DNA of 13,340 bases from Methanosuratincolales archaeon (GCA_937930465.1 CALGKV010000143.1:1-13340); one strand, 5' to 3'; positions 5,816 through 13,249 are shown, numbered from the stretch's first letter. Numbers and translations: made by a program. The notes: generated by a model not told the origin, from the sequence alone.

Positions 5816-6817
5816 TCAATCACGGGTTGAGATCTCCTTCAACTCTCCGGGTTTCAGGTCAAGCTTCTCGGAAATCAGGGCTAACGCAGCGCCCACTGCC
5901 TCATCGGGTGGCGCGGAGACCCTTGCGCTTGCAGCAGATGGGTGCCCGCCACCGGTCCCGGAGAGGCGCTCGGCTAGGGGGCGCATCACACAGCTCGCAA
6001 GGTTAAGAGAAGTCGATCGCTGGAACCGCTCATTGAGGCGCCCTGTTATGCGCGATGTGCTGTCCTCACCGCTTGTCACAAGCGCCAGATCGGCACCCAA
6101 GTCGGTCAGGGACCTAGCGACGGATGCCTCGAATGCGCCTATGCTTGAAGTGGCGAAGATCCAGTCCCTTGCGCGGTAGAGTTTCACCCTTGCGACACCC
6201 TTGAGGCGTGCTATCCTCTCTGAGATGTCCTGCTCGTTGAGCAGCATCTCCAAGGCAAGGGCAAAGTCGGCACCCCTCCTTATCATCTTAAAAGCAGCCC
6301 CAATGGATGCTTTCGGCTGAATGATGAAGCGGCGCGAGTCGTAGATGAGACCGGTCAGAAGCGCCTGGACCGCGTGCCTGTCGAGGTACTTTTTGGGGAT
6401 GGAGCGGTAGACGATCTCGCAGGTCGAGGATGTCCGCATCAGTTTAGAGTATGCCGCACCATCGACGCAACCCGGCTCTTCGGTGTGGTGGTCTATTATT
6501 GCGTAAGGGATCTTTCGCCTATCAACGATCTCTTTCAATTCGGGCAGTTGGTCCAGCGAAGGCATATCGACTAGAACAAGAAGCTCGCATGCGTCTTCCA
6601 AGGATGCGGCGAAGTCGATGTTCAGATACTCGACAAGCTTCGATGAGGCGGCATTAACCCCATCTGGGGCGAGGATTGAAACGGCAACAGAAGGGCTTCT
6701 CGAGTGGAGGGCAGACCGGATCGCATATGCTGAACCTATGCAGTCCGGATCGGCATTGGGGTGGCACACTAGTGCCAATCGCCTATATGAAGACAGAAAG
6801 TCGAGGAGTTCAGGCAA
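5816..6817 (-). CDS. DHH-family phosphoesterase (RecJ/NrnA-like)
   Basis: The product is a predicted metal-dependent phosphoesterase of the DHH superfamily, whose members degrade short oligonucleotides, cyclic dinucleotides, pAp or single-stranded nucleic acid. In 333 residues it shows motif I HPNADPDCIGS (19-29), motif II VDMPS (Asp84), the DHH triad (109-111), Asp160 in GLIYDSRRF, and a C-terminal DHHA1 domain with the glycine-rich GTGGGH (287-292). All metal ligands expected of the family appear present. It lacks membrane segments and extra domains. The TTG start lies inside the end of the upstream DUF3194-type gene (8-nt overlap), so it is the last cistron of the exosome superoperon. That context suggests a role finishing RNA fragments left by the exosome, but the substrate is unknown. 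Confidence 0.88.
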   Translation of the reverse strand: MPELLDFLSSYRRLALVCHPNADPDCIGSAYAIRSALHSRSPSVAVSILAPDGVNAASSKLVEYLNIDFAASLEDACELLVLVDMPSLDQLPELKEIVDRRKIPYAIIDHHTEEPGCVDGAAYSKLMRTSSTCEIVYRSIPKKYLDRHAVQALLTGLIYDSRRFIIQPKASIGAAFKMIRRGADFALALEMLLNEQDISERIARLKGVARVKLYRARDWIFATSSIGAFEASVARSLTDLGADLALVTSGEDSTSRITGRLNERFQRSTSLNLASCVMRPLAERLSGTGGGHPSAASARVSAPPDEAVGAALALISEKLDLKPGELKEISTRD

Positions 6818-7091
6818 CTCTTTTCGCCCGCACCTTTTCGTCGATCGCCTCTAGAGCGCGGTCTGCAGCCGCTTCGGCGAGCTGCTCCAGATCCATCTCC
6901 ACAACTGGGTCGACCTCAATTTCAACATCAGCATTGAAGTCCACACCCGAGCCGAACCTCTCCGAGGTCACCCTTACGCTTAGCGAACGTATGAGGTGGC
7001 GGTCCAAGACCGAGAAGACATACTCACGCGCAGCGTTCTCCCCAGCTAGGCAGATCTCCTCAAGCTCTTTATTTGAAAAAGGTGTCGGCAA
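6810..7091 (-). CDS. Uncharacterised conserved archaeal protein, DUF3194-like
   Basis: This is a 93-residue soluble protein rich in acidic residues. It has an N-terminal helical part (NKELEEICLAGENAAREYVF), a central strand-like part with VDFNADVEIEVDP, and a C-terminal helix rich in Ala and Glu. I match it to the DUF3194 family from its size, its motif pattern and its place directly after prefoldin beta, which is the family's usual location. I know of no established function. It starts at TTG 7091, 10 bases after the prefoldin stop, with only a weak ribosome site (AGG very close to the start). It overlaps the DHH gene by 8 bases. A role in protein folding or ribosome assembly would suit the context but is a guess. 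Confidence 0.72.
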   Translation of the reverse strand: MPTPFSNKELEEICLAGENAAREYVFSVLDRHLIRSLSVRVTSERFGSGVDFNADVEIEVDPVVEMDLEQLAEAAADRALEAIDEKVRAKRVA

Positions 7092-7101
7092 ACCTGTAAC
7101 A

Positions 7102-7464
7102 CTATCCAGAGGCGGGCGTCCTTCCTGAGACCTGTTCCATAATCGACTTGCGGAGCTCCTCTAGTTGCTGTTTGAGCCTAAGTTCCTGCTTCTCAACGGT
7201 TTTTATTCTTAGGTCCAGCTCCTCTTTCTTCTCGGTCAGTTCTGCAACGACCTTCTGCTTCTCGGTCCTAAAGAGGAGGACTCCAACAGACTTGTATACC
7301 ACAGCGTCATCCGCTAGGGATTTGCTCTCATTGAGGGCTTTTTCGAGCTCCCTGCTCTCGTACTCAAACTGCTGCTTCCTAAGGACTATTGCCTTCAGCT
7401 GTTCCTGCATTTCCTGGAACCTGATCAGCTGGTTCTGTACCTGTGGCGGTATCTTTTCGGCCAT
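7102..7464 (-). CDS. pfdB: Prefoldin subunit beta
   Basis: Prefoldin is a hexameric (alpha2 beta4) jellyfish-shaped chaperone. Its coiled-coil arms hold unfolded proteins and pass them to the thermosome. This 120-residue protein has two long amphipathic helices, about 8-45 and 75-110. Between them is the beta-hairpin region VVYKSVGVLLFRTEKQKVVAEL, typical of the beta class (the alpha class has two hairpins). I start it at ATG 7464, because GGTGA lies six bases upstream and the gene then follows the Pcc1 stop by two bases. A TTG at 7470 would add two residues. It is part of the superoperon. Confidence 0.95.
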   Translation of the reverse strand: MAEKIPPQVQNQLIRFQEMQEQLKAIVLRKQQFEYESRELEKALNESKSLADDAVVYKSVGVLLFRTEKQKVVAELTEKKEELDLRIKTVEKQELRLKQQLEELRKSIMEQVSGRTPASG

Positions 7465-7466
7465 TG

Positions 7467-7712
7467 TCAATCACCTAATTCAATAACCTCAAGAGATGTA
7501 GAGAGCCAGCGTATATAAGAATTGAGTAGGGCGCGCAGCGCCGCTAAAGACGAGGCATCTATCTTCAACATGATTGATCCGCCTTCCCTAGTAATGGAAA
7601 CCTTCGCCACCCCAAGTTTTGCGTGTTTTACCTCAGGGGCTATTGCAGCGAAAAGGGCGGACGCCCTTCCCTCGTCTTGAAAATCTAATTTCAACAGAGA
7701 TGAGGCGATCAT
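7467..7712 (-). CDS. pcc1: KEOPS complex subunit Pcc1
   Basis: Pcc1 is the small dimerising subunit of KEOPS, which with Kae1, Bud32 and Cgi121 places the threonylcarbamoyl group on A37 of tRNAs reading ANN codons. From ATG 7712 the protein has 81 residues, the usual length. It shows the alpha/beta pattern with SITREGGSIMLKIDASSLAALRALLNSYIRWL (about 39-70), in which the I-A/S-S-L-A-LRA-LNSYIRW segment is characteristic. The start was chosen because the ATG overlaps the Brix stop as ATGA and AGGTG lies six bases upstream. An upstream in-frame start at 7754 would add 14 residues of Brix antiframe. No other KEOPS gene is in the window. Confidence 0.9.
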   Translation of the reverse strand: MIASSLLKLDFQDEGRASALFAAIAPEVKHAKLGVAKVSITREGGSIMLKIDASSLAALRALLNSYIRWLSTSLEVIELGD

Positions 7713-8239
7713 AGGCCGCACCTGAAAGATTTCAAGTAGATGGCGGGACCGCACGGGAGCTTTGAGACGCTGTCGACGAAGAAAATCTCTGGAGTCCCAC
7801 GGGACAATTCAAGGCGCAGCTCCGTCGCCTTCGCGCCGGATTCGGGGAGGGCATTGCCGTCCAAGACCTTTTTTAGGCACTCGTAGAGTTGTAGCAGATC
7901 TCCCCCCTCGGGAGGTATGAGCGCCAATGGTCTATGTCTAGTGCTCTTCGGCGACTTGACAGTGAGCTCCCTTAAAAGTTGCACGCGCTTTATTAGTAAA
8001 GACGCGAGCGGATTTGTCCCCCCGACCTCGTAGCATTCTATTAGGCTAGGTCCTCCAAAACGGCTGTGCACTATCCAAAGCTTCGAAGAGTTTTTGAACC
8101 GGGCGTATTCAAAAAGATAGGCCAGGCTTGTTTTTCCCCTTGTGAATGTGGAGAAGGCCGCACAGCAGGCGGCCAAGTCGTTGCAAAAAGTCCTTGTCCT
8201 CTGGCTAGGCCTGAGCGAGGTTGTCAGCAGTATGGTCAT
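7709..8239 (-). CDS. Brix domain protein (Imp4-like ribosome biogenesis factor)
   Basis: This is a single-domain archaeal Brix protein of 176 residues, related to eukaryotic Imp4, Rpf1 and Rpf2, which bind pre-rRNA during ribosome assembly. The N-terminus (ILLTTSLRPSQRTRTFCNDL) is the defining first strand and helix of the fold. Also visible are KLWIVHSRFGGPS (53-65, strand followed by a turn), a central region, and a C-terminal repeat of the strand pattern (TPEIFFVDSVSKLPCGPAIYL). It begins 22 bases after the L37Ae stop, and its stop overlaps the Pcc1 start in ATGA. The position beside ribosomal protein L37Ae supports a role in rRNA processing. Confidence 0.88.
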   Translation of the reverse strand: MTILLTTSLRPSQRTRTFCNDLAACCAAFSTFTRGKTSLAYLFEYARFKNSSKLWIVHSRFGGPSLIECYEVGGTNPLASLLIKRVQLLRELTVKSPKSTRHRPLALIPPEGGDLLQLYECLKKVLDGNALPESGAKATELRLELSRGTPEIFFVDSVSKLPCGPAIYLKSFRCGL

Positions 8240-8261
8240 AAAAGACCGACATCTACTGACT

Positions 8262-8525
8262 TTACTTTGCCTTGAGCTCGTCGGGCGTCAGGGTCTTGCC
8301 GAGCGTAGTCTGGGGCACGAATGCGCCTCCTGCGAAGCGCACGCCGCAGGCTCTGCAGTCCCAAATCCCAGCTGCCACCCGCACAAGCTTGTCGACCGAC
8401 TTGCACTTAGGGCACCGTAGACCCCTCTCAGACTTTTTTTCGATCGCGAGCAGCCGTTTCCTCAGCGTAGCCCCGTACCTCGGACCGAACCTTCCCGCAG
8501 ACTTGACGGATTTAGTTTTACCCAT
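8262..8525 (-). CDS. rpl37ae: Ribosomal protein L37Ae (eL43)
   Basis: This is a zinc-ribbon protein of the large ribosomal subunit. It has 87 residues with a basic N-terminus (GKTKSVKSAGRFGPRYG) and two zinc-binding pairs, Cys38-x2-Cys41 and Cys57-x2-Cys60. The conserved IWDCRACGVRFAGGAF segment and a full C-terminal tail are present, so it is complete. Its ATG overlaps the Rrp42 stop by one base (TGATG), with GGTGAG five bases ahead inside rrp42. In many archaea the RNA polymerase subunit gene rpoP follows it directly, but here only 22 bases separate it from the Brix gene. Confidence 0.96.
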   Translation of the reverse strand: MGKTKSVKSAGRFGPRYGATLRKRLLAIEKKSERGLRCPKCKSVDKLVRVAAGIWDCRACGVRFAGGAFVPQTTLGKTLTPDELKAK

Positions 8526-9355
8526 CAGGACTCACCAACCTTGTCACTCTTGAGCTTCAGACACTCAACCACCTTCTTGCGAATCTCCTGGCTTTTATCT
8601 TTAGCTATTTCGACTGCCCGGAGCACCTCTTCAGGTGTGATGTACCCGGATTCACCCTTCTGCATCGCACAAAGCATCCCGTTCTCCTTGAAGGCAACAC
8701 TGAACCTGCAGTCCAAGACCTCTTCCTCCTCGAAGGAAGGATCCACAAACAGCCGACTGCCTATTTTTGCCAGTGTGACGTTAATGGGGATGTCGGTTAT
8801 CGGCATGGGCAAGCGCCTTCCTGTAAGCCTTACCGTATCGCCTTCTATGCATGCCTCGGGCATTGATGCTGAGAGCATCGCAGAGAGGGCTGCCAGTGCA
8901 GCCGTATCGATGAGATTGCCGCAGTGGTCAAGTATGTAGACGTCAACATGGACGATCCAGACCTTCTTGCCAGGAATCAGGCAGAGCTTTGTTGTGTCCA
9001 AAACCTTGGATTCCCTGAGACCCCGGTCAACGACCCTCGCTAGCTCGACTGCCACCTCGTCAGGCTTTCCCGGCTCGAATTCCGGGGAGGCGAACGGTAC
9101 GAACTCGGCCCCTACCTGCATCACGCCCTCGTTAGGGATATCAGGGAATGGGTCGCCCACCTCGAACTTGATTCCCGCCACAACTTTAGTGCCGCCTATG
9201 GAGACCATGGACGATCCGTCTGCTTTCTCAACAAGCCCTGTCTGGATCGTTATGTCCCTATAATCGGTAAGCGTCCTGCCGTCCATCCGCTTGCCGCTCT
9301 CAGATAGCTCGATTATCTGTTTTCTCTTAACTGTTGGAACTATCCTCTGGCTCAT
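8525..9355 (-). CDS. rrp42: Exosome complex component Rrp42
   Basis: Rrp42 is the non-catalytic RNase PH-fold partner of Rrp41. Three Rrp41-Rrp42 dimers form the hexameric ring that degrades RNA 3' to 5' with phosphate. The 276-residue protein shows MDGRTLTDYRDITIQTG near residues 24-40, the core strands VSIGGTKVVAGIKFEVG, and VDVYILDHCGNLIDTAALAALSAM in the centre. The catalytic Asp cluster seen in Rrp41 (DVQDKED...SDMP) is replaced here by EEEEVLDCRFSVAF, as is usual for Rrp42. It starts three bases after the Rrp41 stop, with a GAGGCG ribosome site inside rrp41. Confidence 0.96.
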   Translation of the reverse strand: MSQRIVPTVKRKQIIELSESGKRMDGRTLTDYRDITIQTGLVEKADGSSMVSIGGTKVVAGIKFEVGDPFPDIPNEGVMQVGAEFVPFASPEFEPGKPDEVAVELARVVDRGLRESKVLDTTKLCLIPGKKVWIVHVDVYILDHCGNLIDTAALAALSAMLSASMPEACIEGDTVRLTGRRLPMPITDIPINVTLAKIGSRLFVDPSFEEEEVLDCRFSVAFKENGMLCAMQKGESGYITPEEVLRAVEIAKDKSQEIRKKVVECLKLKSDKVGES

Positions 9356-9358
9356 CGC

Positions 9359-10102
9359 TCACGCCTCCTCGCCATTAGAGACTGCACCCTTGAAATGGCT
9401 TTCAATCGCTTCCTTCTGCTTTCTGTACACTTCCATACAGCCCTTCTTAAGCAACTCTATTGACTGCATGAACTCCTCATGCGTGATCTGCCCATCCATC
9501 TGCAGCAAGGTCACAGCGTTCTTTGATGGCATGTATGCCATTGGCATGTCAGACTCTCCAGCCTTGTCCTCCTTGTCCTGGACGTCCAAAACGAGCTTTC
9601 CCTCTACCTTCCCGACGGCTATGCTCGCAACAAGGTCTCGCATGGGTATGCCCGCATCCACTAGCGCCAACGAGGCTGCCGAGATCGAAGCGCACCGGGT
9701 ACTGCCATCCGCTTGGAGAACTTCTATGAATATGTCTATGCTCGTCCTGGGGAAGAACTCAACAAAGATCGCTGGCTCTAGCGCCTCCCTAATGACTTTG
9801 GAAAGCTCCACTTCCCTCCTTGATGGTGCCGGCGACTTCCACTCCTCGACTGAGAAAGAAGCCATCCTGTAGTAGGCCTCGACCCTTGCCTTGTCGGACA
9901 GCGCAAGGTGCTTCGGATGGGATTCCCTCGGTCCCATCACGCCCACCAAGATCTTTGTCCTTCCCCACTCAACATAGGCGGAACCGTCAGTGTTCTTAAG
10001 CACGCCAAGCTGGAACTTAATAGGTCGAATCTCGTCCAACCTTCTACCGTCGCACCTTATCCCATCCTCAGATATCAATCTCTCAATCTTTGACTCGCTC
10101 AT
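9359..10102 (-). CDS. rrp41: Exosome complex exonuclease Rrp41
   Basis: This is the catalytic RNase PH-type subunit of the archaeal exosome. It carries out phosphorolytic 3'-5' RNA decay and, with nucleoside diphosphates, untemplated tailing. From ATG 10102 it has 247 residues, the family size. Features are the N-terminal IRCDGRRLDEIRP (15-27), Arg95-Arg96 in PSRREVELSKVIREALEP for RNA and phosphate binding, QADGSTRCASISAASLAL (130-147), and the acidic active site DVQDKED (173-179) plus SDMPMA with Asp185. The start was chosen because AAGGTGA lies four bases upstream, at the end of rrp4. An upstream in-frame start at 10141 would add 13 residues encoded by rrp4 antiframe. It lies between rrp4 and rrp42 as in the classic superoperon. 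Confidence 0.97.
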   Translation of the reverse strand: MSESKIERLISEDGIRCDGRRLDEIRPIKFQLGVLKNTDGSAYVEWGRTKILVGVMGPRESHPKHLALSDKARVEAYYRMASFSVEEWKSPAPSRREVELSKVIREALEPAIFVEFFPRTSIDIFIEVLQADGSTRCASISAASLALVDAGIPMRDLVASIAVGKVEGKLVLDVQDKEDKAGESDMPMAYMPSKNAVTLLQMDGQITHEEFMQSIELLKKGCMEVYRKQKEAIESHFKGAVSNGEEA

Positions 10103-10106
10103 AATT

Positions 10107-10793
10107 TCACCTTCTCTTGCTAACCAAAAATTCCCTAACACGATCGGTGAGACCGGTCGTGTGTGCCTCGAGTTCTATCTTCCGTATCGCCTCGGCGATT
10201 ATGGCCTCTTCGTCGCGTGATTTTCCGGAGATCCATACCCTTCCGTTCTGACCAACTAGGATCTGCGCGCCGGTCTCTTTCTTCAACATCGTTATCATAG
10301 ACCCCTTCTTACCGATTATCCTTGGAACCCTTGTAAAGTCAACATCTATGACCGTTCCTCTATGTATCTTGCCAAGACCGTGATCCCTAGCGGTCAAGGA
10401 AGGGTTCCTGGTCCTGTCAAAAGCCATTACTGTTGCCACCACCATCTCTCCGACGTCCAGATACCTTCGGGCTTCTTCCTTAAGGGGGTTTAGCGGCTTT
10501 GACAGGAACTCTGAGGCGAACAATACTCCCTGATAGGGAGACCTTATGTCGAGCATCCACGCAGTCGATATGCACTCGACGACTTTGCCGATCACCAAAT
10601 CCCCTGGCTGAGGGATATAGCAACCCCTCAGCGGGATGACTGAGATCACGTTGTTCCTGATGTCCACAAGCCCGACCATCGAGGCATAGTATTTCCCGTC
10701 ATCACGATACACATTAAATCCTGGCTGGTAGTTCCCTTCGGCAAGAAGAGTACCCGGGGAAACCAGCTGCCTTGGTTCATAGAAAGTCGTCAT
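10107..10793 (-). CDS. rrp4: Exosome complex RNA-binding protein Rrp4
   Basis: Rrp4 forms the cap of the exosome ring and guides RNA, with a preference for A-rich tails, into the Rrp41 chamber. The 228-residue protein has three parts: an N-terminal domain (about 1-60, with PGTLLAEG), an S1 domain (about 63-140, GDLVIGKVVE...LDIRSPYQGVL), and a KH domain (about 148-215) with the GxxG loop GKKG (161-164) in RVPRIIGKKGSMITML. The ATG follows the SBDS stop by nine bases, with GAGGTG well placed five bases ahead. A Csl4 gene, the alternative cap, is not in the window. Confidence 0.96.
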   Translation of the reverse strand: MTTFYEPRQLVSPGTLLAEGNYQPGFNVYRDDGKYYASMVGLVDIRNNVISVIPLRGCYIPQPGDLVIGKVVECISTAWMLDIRSPYQGVLFASEFLSKPLNPLKEEARRYLDVGEMVVATVMAFDRTRNPSLTARDHGLGKIHRGTVIDVDFTRVPRIIGKKGSMITMLKKETGAQILVGQNGRVWISGKSRDEEAIIAEAIRKIELEAHTTGLTDRVREFLVSKRR

Positions 10794-10802
10794 TCAAACA
10801 CC

Positions 10803-11501
10803 TCACATCTTTTTGATATCAATTTCACAATTACCCCTTGTCAGTTCATTTACTCGGTCGACGAAGCTCTGCTGCATGCCAGCAGGAAGGACCATCTCAC
10901 CCCTCCAGGATCCGTCCGAGAGCCACTCCGACCGGGTCACGCTGCCCATCTTTGATATGACGCTATACACCCTCCTTGCATGGGCTGATGGGATGCCTAT
11001 CTTAGCGACAACTTGCGAGATCTTCAGAGGCAGCTCAGTGCGCAGCGCCTTTATGACATCCTGTGCCTGCTCCTCCACTGACCTGAACGGGTCTATGCTT
11101 ACCCTCACGTTTTCCATCGCATTCTCTATGCGCTGAGGGGGGTGTGGCAAACCAGTCTTTGGGTCAATGCAATTCCGCGATATGAAGTTGACTATCTGCC
11201 TCCGCTTGTTCTCGATCATCTCTCGACGCTGTTCAGTAGTCAGCTGGAGCTCGCCCTTCTTGATTATCGAGGTAGCAACAGTCTTCGGGTCACCAGTACC
11301 GAAATTCTTCTTCAAGGACTCCTCGGAAGCCTTCAGCCCCTTGCTGGCATCCTTGTATACGATCTCGCTAATCAAGAGCTCCTTGAAGTCGACTTCCTTG
11401 CCACTCTTCAGTGCCCAGGCCAAGTCAGGGTCAACCATGACCTCAAAGTGCTCTCCATGCACAACTAGCCTAGCAATGACCGACTTCTCTTCTTTGGGCA
11501 T
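10803..11501 (-). CDS. Ribosome maturation protein SBDS (Sdo1 homologue)
   Basis: SBDS acts late in large-subunit maturation. In eukaryotes it works with EFL1 to release eIF6 from the 60S subunit; archaea have SBDS and aIF6 and may use aEF-2 instead. The 232-residue protein has the three usual domains: N-terminal FYSH domain (about 1-90, with VVHGEHFEVMVDPDLAWALKSG in the middle), a helical central domain (about 91-165, with TEQRREMIENKRRQIVNFIS), and a ferredoxin-like C-terminal domain (about 166-232). It begins four bases after the psmA stop and precedes rrp4, its usual neighbours. Confidence 0.95.
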   Translation of the reverse strand: MPKEEKSVIARLVVHGEHFEVMVDPDLAWALKSGKEVDFKELLISEIVYKDASKGLKASEESLKKNFGTGDPKTVATSIIKKGELQLTTEQRREMIENKRRQIVNFISRNCIDPKTGLPHPPQRIENAMENVRVSIDPFRSVEEQAQDVIKALRTELPLKISQVVAKIGIPSAHARRVYSVISKMGSVTRSEWLSDGSWRGEMVLPAGMQQSFVDRVNELTRGNCEIDIKKM

Positions 11502-11505
11502 GAGC

Positions 11506-12228
11506 CTACGCCTTTAGTTTTTCAATGTATTCCATAAGCTGCTGGGGCGGAAGGTTCTCGAATTTCCCTGTTTCTGTCCGGAGTATTGCCATCTCCACCT
11601 TGGCGGAGTCTAAACTACCCTCGATTACCGATGCGAGCGCCTTCAGCGCGAGGATTATTGCATCGTCTATCTTGAGTTCTGGCTGGTAGTTCTTTTCGAA
11701 GAACTCGGTGACCGTTTGGCTGCCAGCGCCTATCGCGACTGCATAATACCCTGCGTAGGCACCGCTCGGCTCGGTCATGAACAGCTTTGATCCAGACCTA
11801 TCAACGCCCGCAATTAGCAAAGCAACCCCGAAAGGCCTGACGCCTGCGTGTTGCGTGTAGATCTGCTTCACTTCACTTACTTTTTTTGTCAAGACCTCAA
11901 CGTCAATCATCTCGTCGTAAAGCATCCTGTTTATTTGGGCCTCTTGCCTTGCCCGCTCTACGAGGATCCTGGCGTCCGAGGAGAGCCCTGCAAAAGTTGC
12001 GCCCACGTGCTCGTCGATCTTGAGTATTTTTTCCATTGATGCCGGATCGATCAAGGGGCTGATCCTTTTCTTCTCTACCGCCAGCACTACTCCATTAGTG
12101 CACCTGATCCCGATTGCCGTCCACCCGCGCCTCACAGCCTCAAGCGCATATTCGACCTGGAAGAGACGCCCGTCGGGCGAGAATATCGTAATCGCGCGAT
12201 CATAACCCATTCCTGGAGGGCTAAACAT
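11506..12228 (-). CDS. psmA: Proteasome subunit alpha
   Basis: This subunit forms the outer heptameric rings of the archaeal 20S proteasome and gates entry of unfolded proteins. The 240-residue protein shows the gate motif YDRAITIFSPDGRL (9-22, Tyr9-Asp10-Arg11), the helix FQVEYALEAVRRG, GIRCTNGVVLAVEKK, and SMEKILKID. Lys67 in that last motif probably lines the pocket that binds HbYX tails of the PAN ATPase. GVRPFGVALLIAG and GAYAGYYAVAIGAG are also conserved. There is no propeptide or catalytic Thr, consistent with alpha rather than beta. The ATG has GGTGA six to seven bases upstream. It is the first gene of the superoperon, behind at least one good TATA box. No psmB is in the window. Confidence 0.97.
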   Translation of the reverse strand: MFSPPGMGYDRAITIFSPDGRLFQVEYALEAVRRGWTAIGIRCTNGVVLAVEKKRISPLIDPASMEKILKIDEHVGATFAGLSSDARILVERARQEAQINRMLYDEMIDVEVLTKKVSEVKQIYTQHAGVRPFGVALLIAGVDRSGSKLFMTEPSGAYAGYYAVAIGAGSQTVTEFFEKNYQPELKIDDAIILALKALASVIEGSLDSAKVEMAILRTETGKFENLPPQQLMEYIEKLKA

Positions 12229-12263
12229 CTTATCTCACCACATGTAACAGCGATACACTACCC

Positions 12264-12317
12264 TAACGATATTTTACATTCAGCATAAAAGACTATGCAC
12301 ATTTTATATTCTTTTCG
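12264..12317 (-). promoter_or_regulatory. Promoter region of the proteasome-exosome superoperon (two TATA candidates)
   Basis: The minus strand carries CGAAAAG followed by AATATAAAAT (12317-12301), a strong BRE plus TATA arrangement predicting a start near 12279 and a leader of about 50 nt. A second TATA-like sequence, TGTAAAATAT (about 12276-12267), would give a start near 12246 and an 18-nt leader. Either or both may drive the operon. The rest of the 96-base gap holds the GGTGA ribosome site of psmA. Confidence 0.5.
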
Positions 12318-12324
12318 CACCGAC

Positions 12325-13230
12325 CTACTCGATCGCCAGAGCCATGAGCAGGTCCCTCTCGGTGAGTATGCCTACAATGGTGCCGCCATCCTCAACAAGC
12401 ACTGCGCCGACCCCGCTGGTCCTTATCAGAGGGGCGACATCACCAAGCTTGTCATGTGGGTTCACCTTCACTGCGCCCTCGCTCATGATCTCCTTCGCAG
12501 GTACTGAGACTACCTGGTCCATCTCGTCTAACACGATCTTCCTGAATGCCTTTCCTTCCCCGAAGTACCTGACTATTTCCATGGTCGTCACGATCCCCTT
12601 CACATCCACCCCTTCTACAATTGGGATCCTCCTGAACCCGTTCGAGACCATAAGACGGGCGATTGATTTTATCGTTATGTTTGGAGAGGCCATGACAGGG
12701 TTTCTTGACATGTAATCTTCCACGCTTCCGGTCATCGATCTGCCCGAAAGATACCTCACAATGTCGTACTCGGTTATGATGCCCATCAAAATGCCGCCGT
12801 CCACGACAGGCACCGAGCCGACGTTCTCGCGGATCATCTTTTCGAGGACCTCAGAGAAGCTCTCGTCAACATCAGCGCAGACGACTTCCCTTGTCATTAT
12901 TGACTCCACTGGGGCATAGAGGGCAGAGAAGAATCGCCCGCCGTACCTTAGCTTTACCAAGTTATAGTATTCGCCTCCACCGAAGAAATTGACCATGTCT
13001 GTAGCGGTGACTATGCCTATGAGCTCGCCCTTGCTGCTGGTGATAGGGATCCGCCTTATCCCCTTGGAAAGCATCAGGTCTATTGCCTTTATTATGGGGG
13101 TGCTAGTGTTTGCGGAGACAACAGGCTTCTGAACCAAGTATTCGAGTTCTTTTGGCCTACTGTAGACATTGTTCGAGAAATTCGGAGTCCCATCGCTCCT
13201 CAAAAAACCCCTGACTACCCTTCGGCTCAT
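12325..13230 (-). CDS. Protein with four CBS domains
   Basis: CBS domains pair up to bind adenosine nucleotides or related ligands and usually control an attached or partner protein. This 301-residue protein consists of four: about 30-85 (SANTSTPIIKAIDLMLSKGI), 105-163 (VDESFSEVLEKMIRENVGSV), 168-225 (ASPNITIKSIARLMVSNGF) and 241-301. Each ends in a G-I-(V/I/L)-T strand followed by an acidic helix start, such as GIVTATD, GIITEYD, GIVTTME and GILTERD. It has no enzyme or membrane domain, so it is probably a stand-alone nucleotide sensor; its partner is unknown. The ATG at 13230 has GGAG seven bases upstream. A GTG at 13242 sits about 26 bases from the TATA box and could be a leaderless start adding four residues. 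Confidence 0.9.
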   Translation of the reverse strand: MSRRVVRGFLRSDGTPNFSNNVYSRPKELEYLVQKPVVSANTSTPIIKAIDLMLSKGIRRIPITSSKGELIGIVTATDMVNFFGGGEYYNLVKLRYGGRFFSALYAPVESIMTREVVCADVDESFSEVLEKMIRENVGSVPVVDGGILMGIITEYDIVRYLSGRSMTGSVEDYMSRNPVMASPNITIKSIARLMVSNGFRRIPIVEGVDVKGIVTTMEIVRYFGEGKAFRKIVLDEMDQVVSVPAKEIMSEGAVKVNPHDKLGDVAPLIRTSGVGAVLVEDGGTIVGILTERDLLMALAIE

Positions 13231-13249
13231 AACAAACTCCACATGATCA

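Noticed and set aside
9291..9872. 193-codon plus-strand frame opposite rrp41/rrp42
   Set aside because: It is rich in Ser and Leu as expected of antisense frames, spans a junction of two certain genes, and has no start signals.
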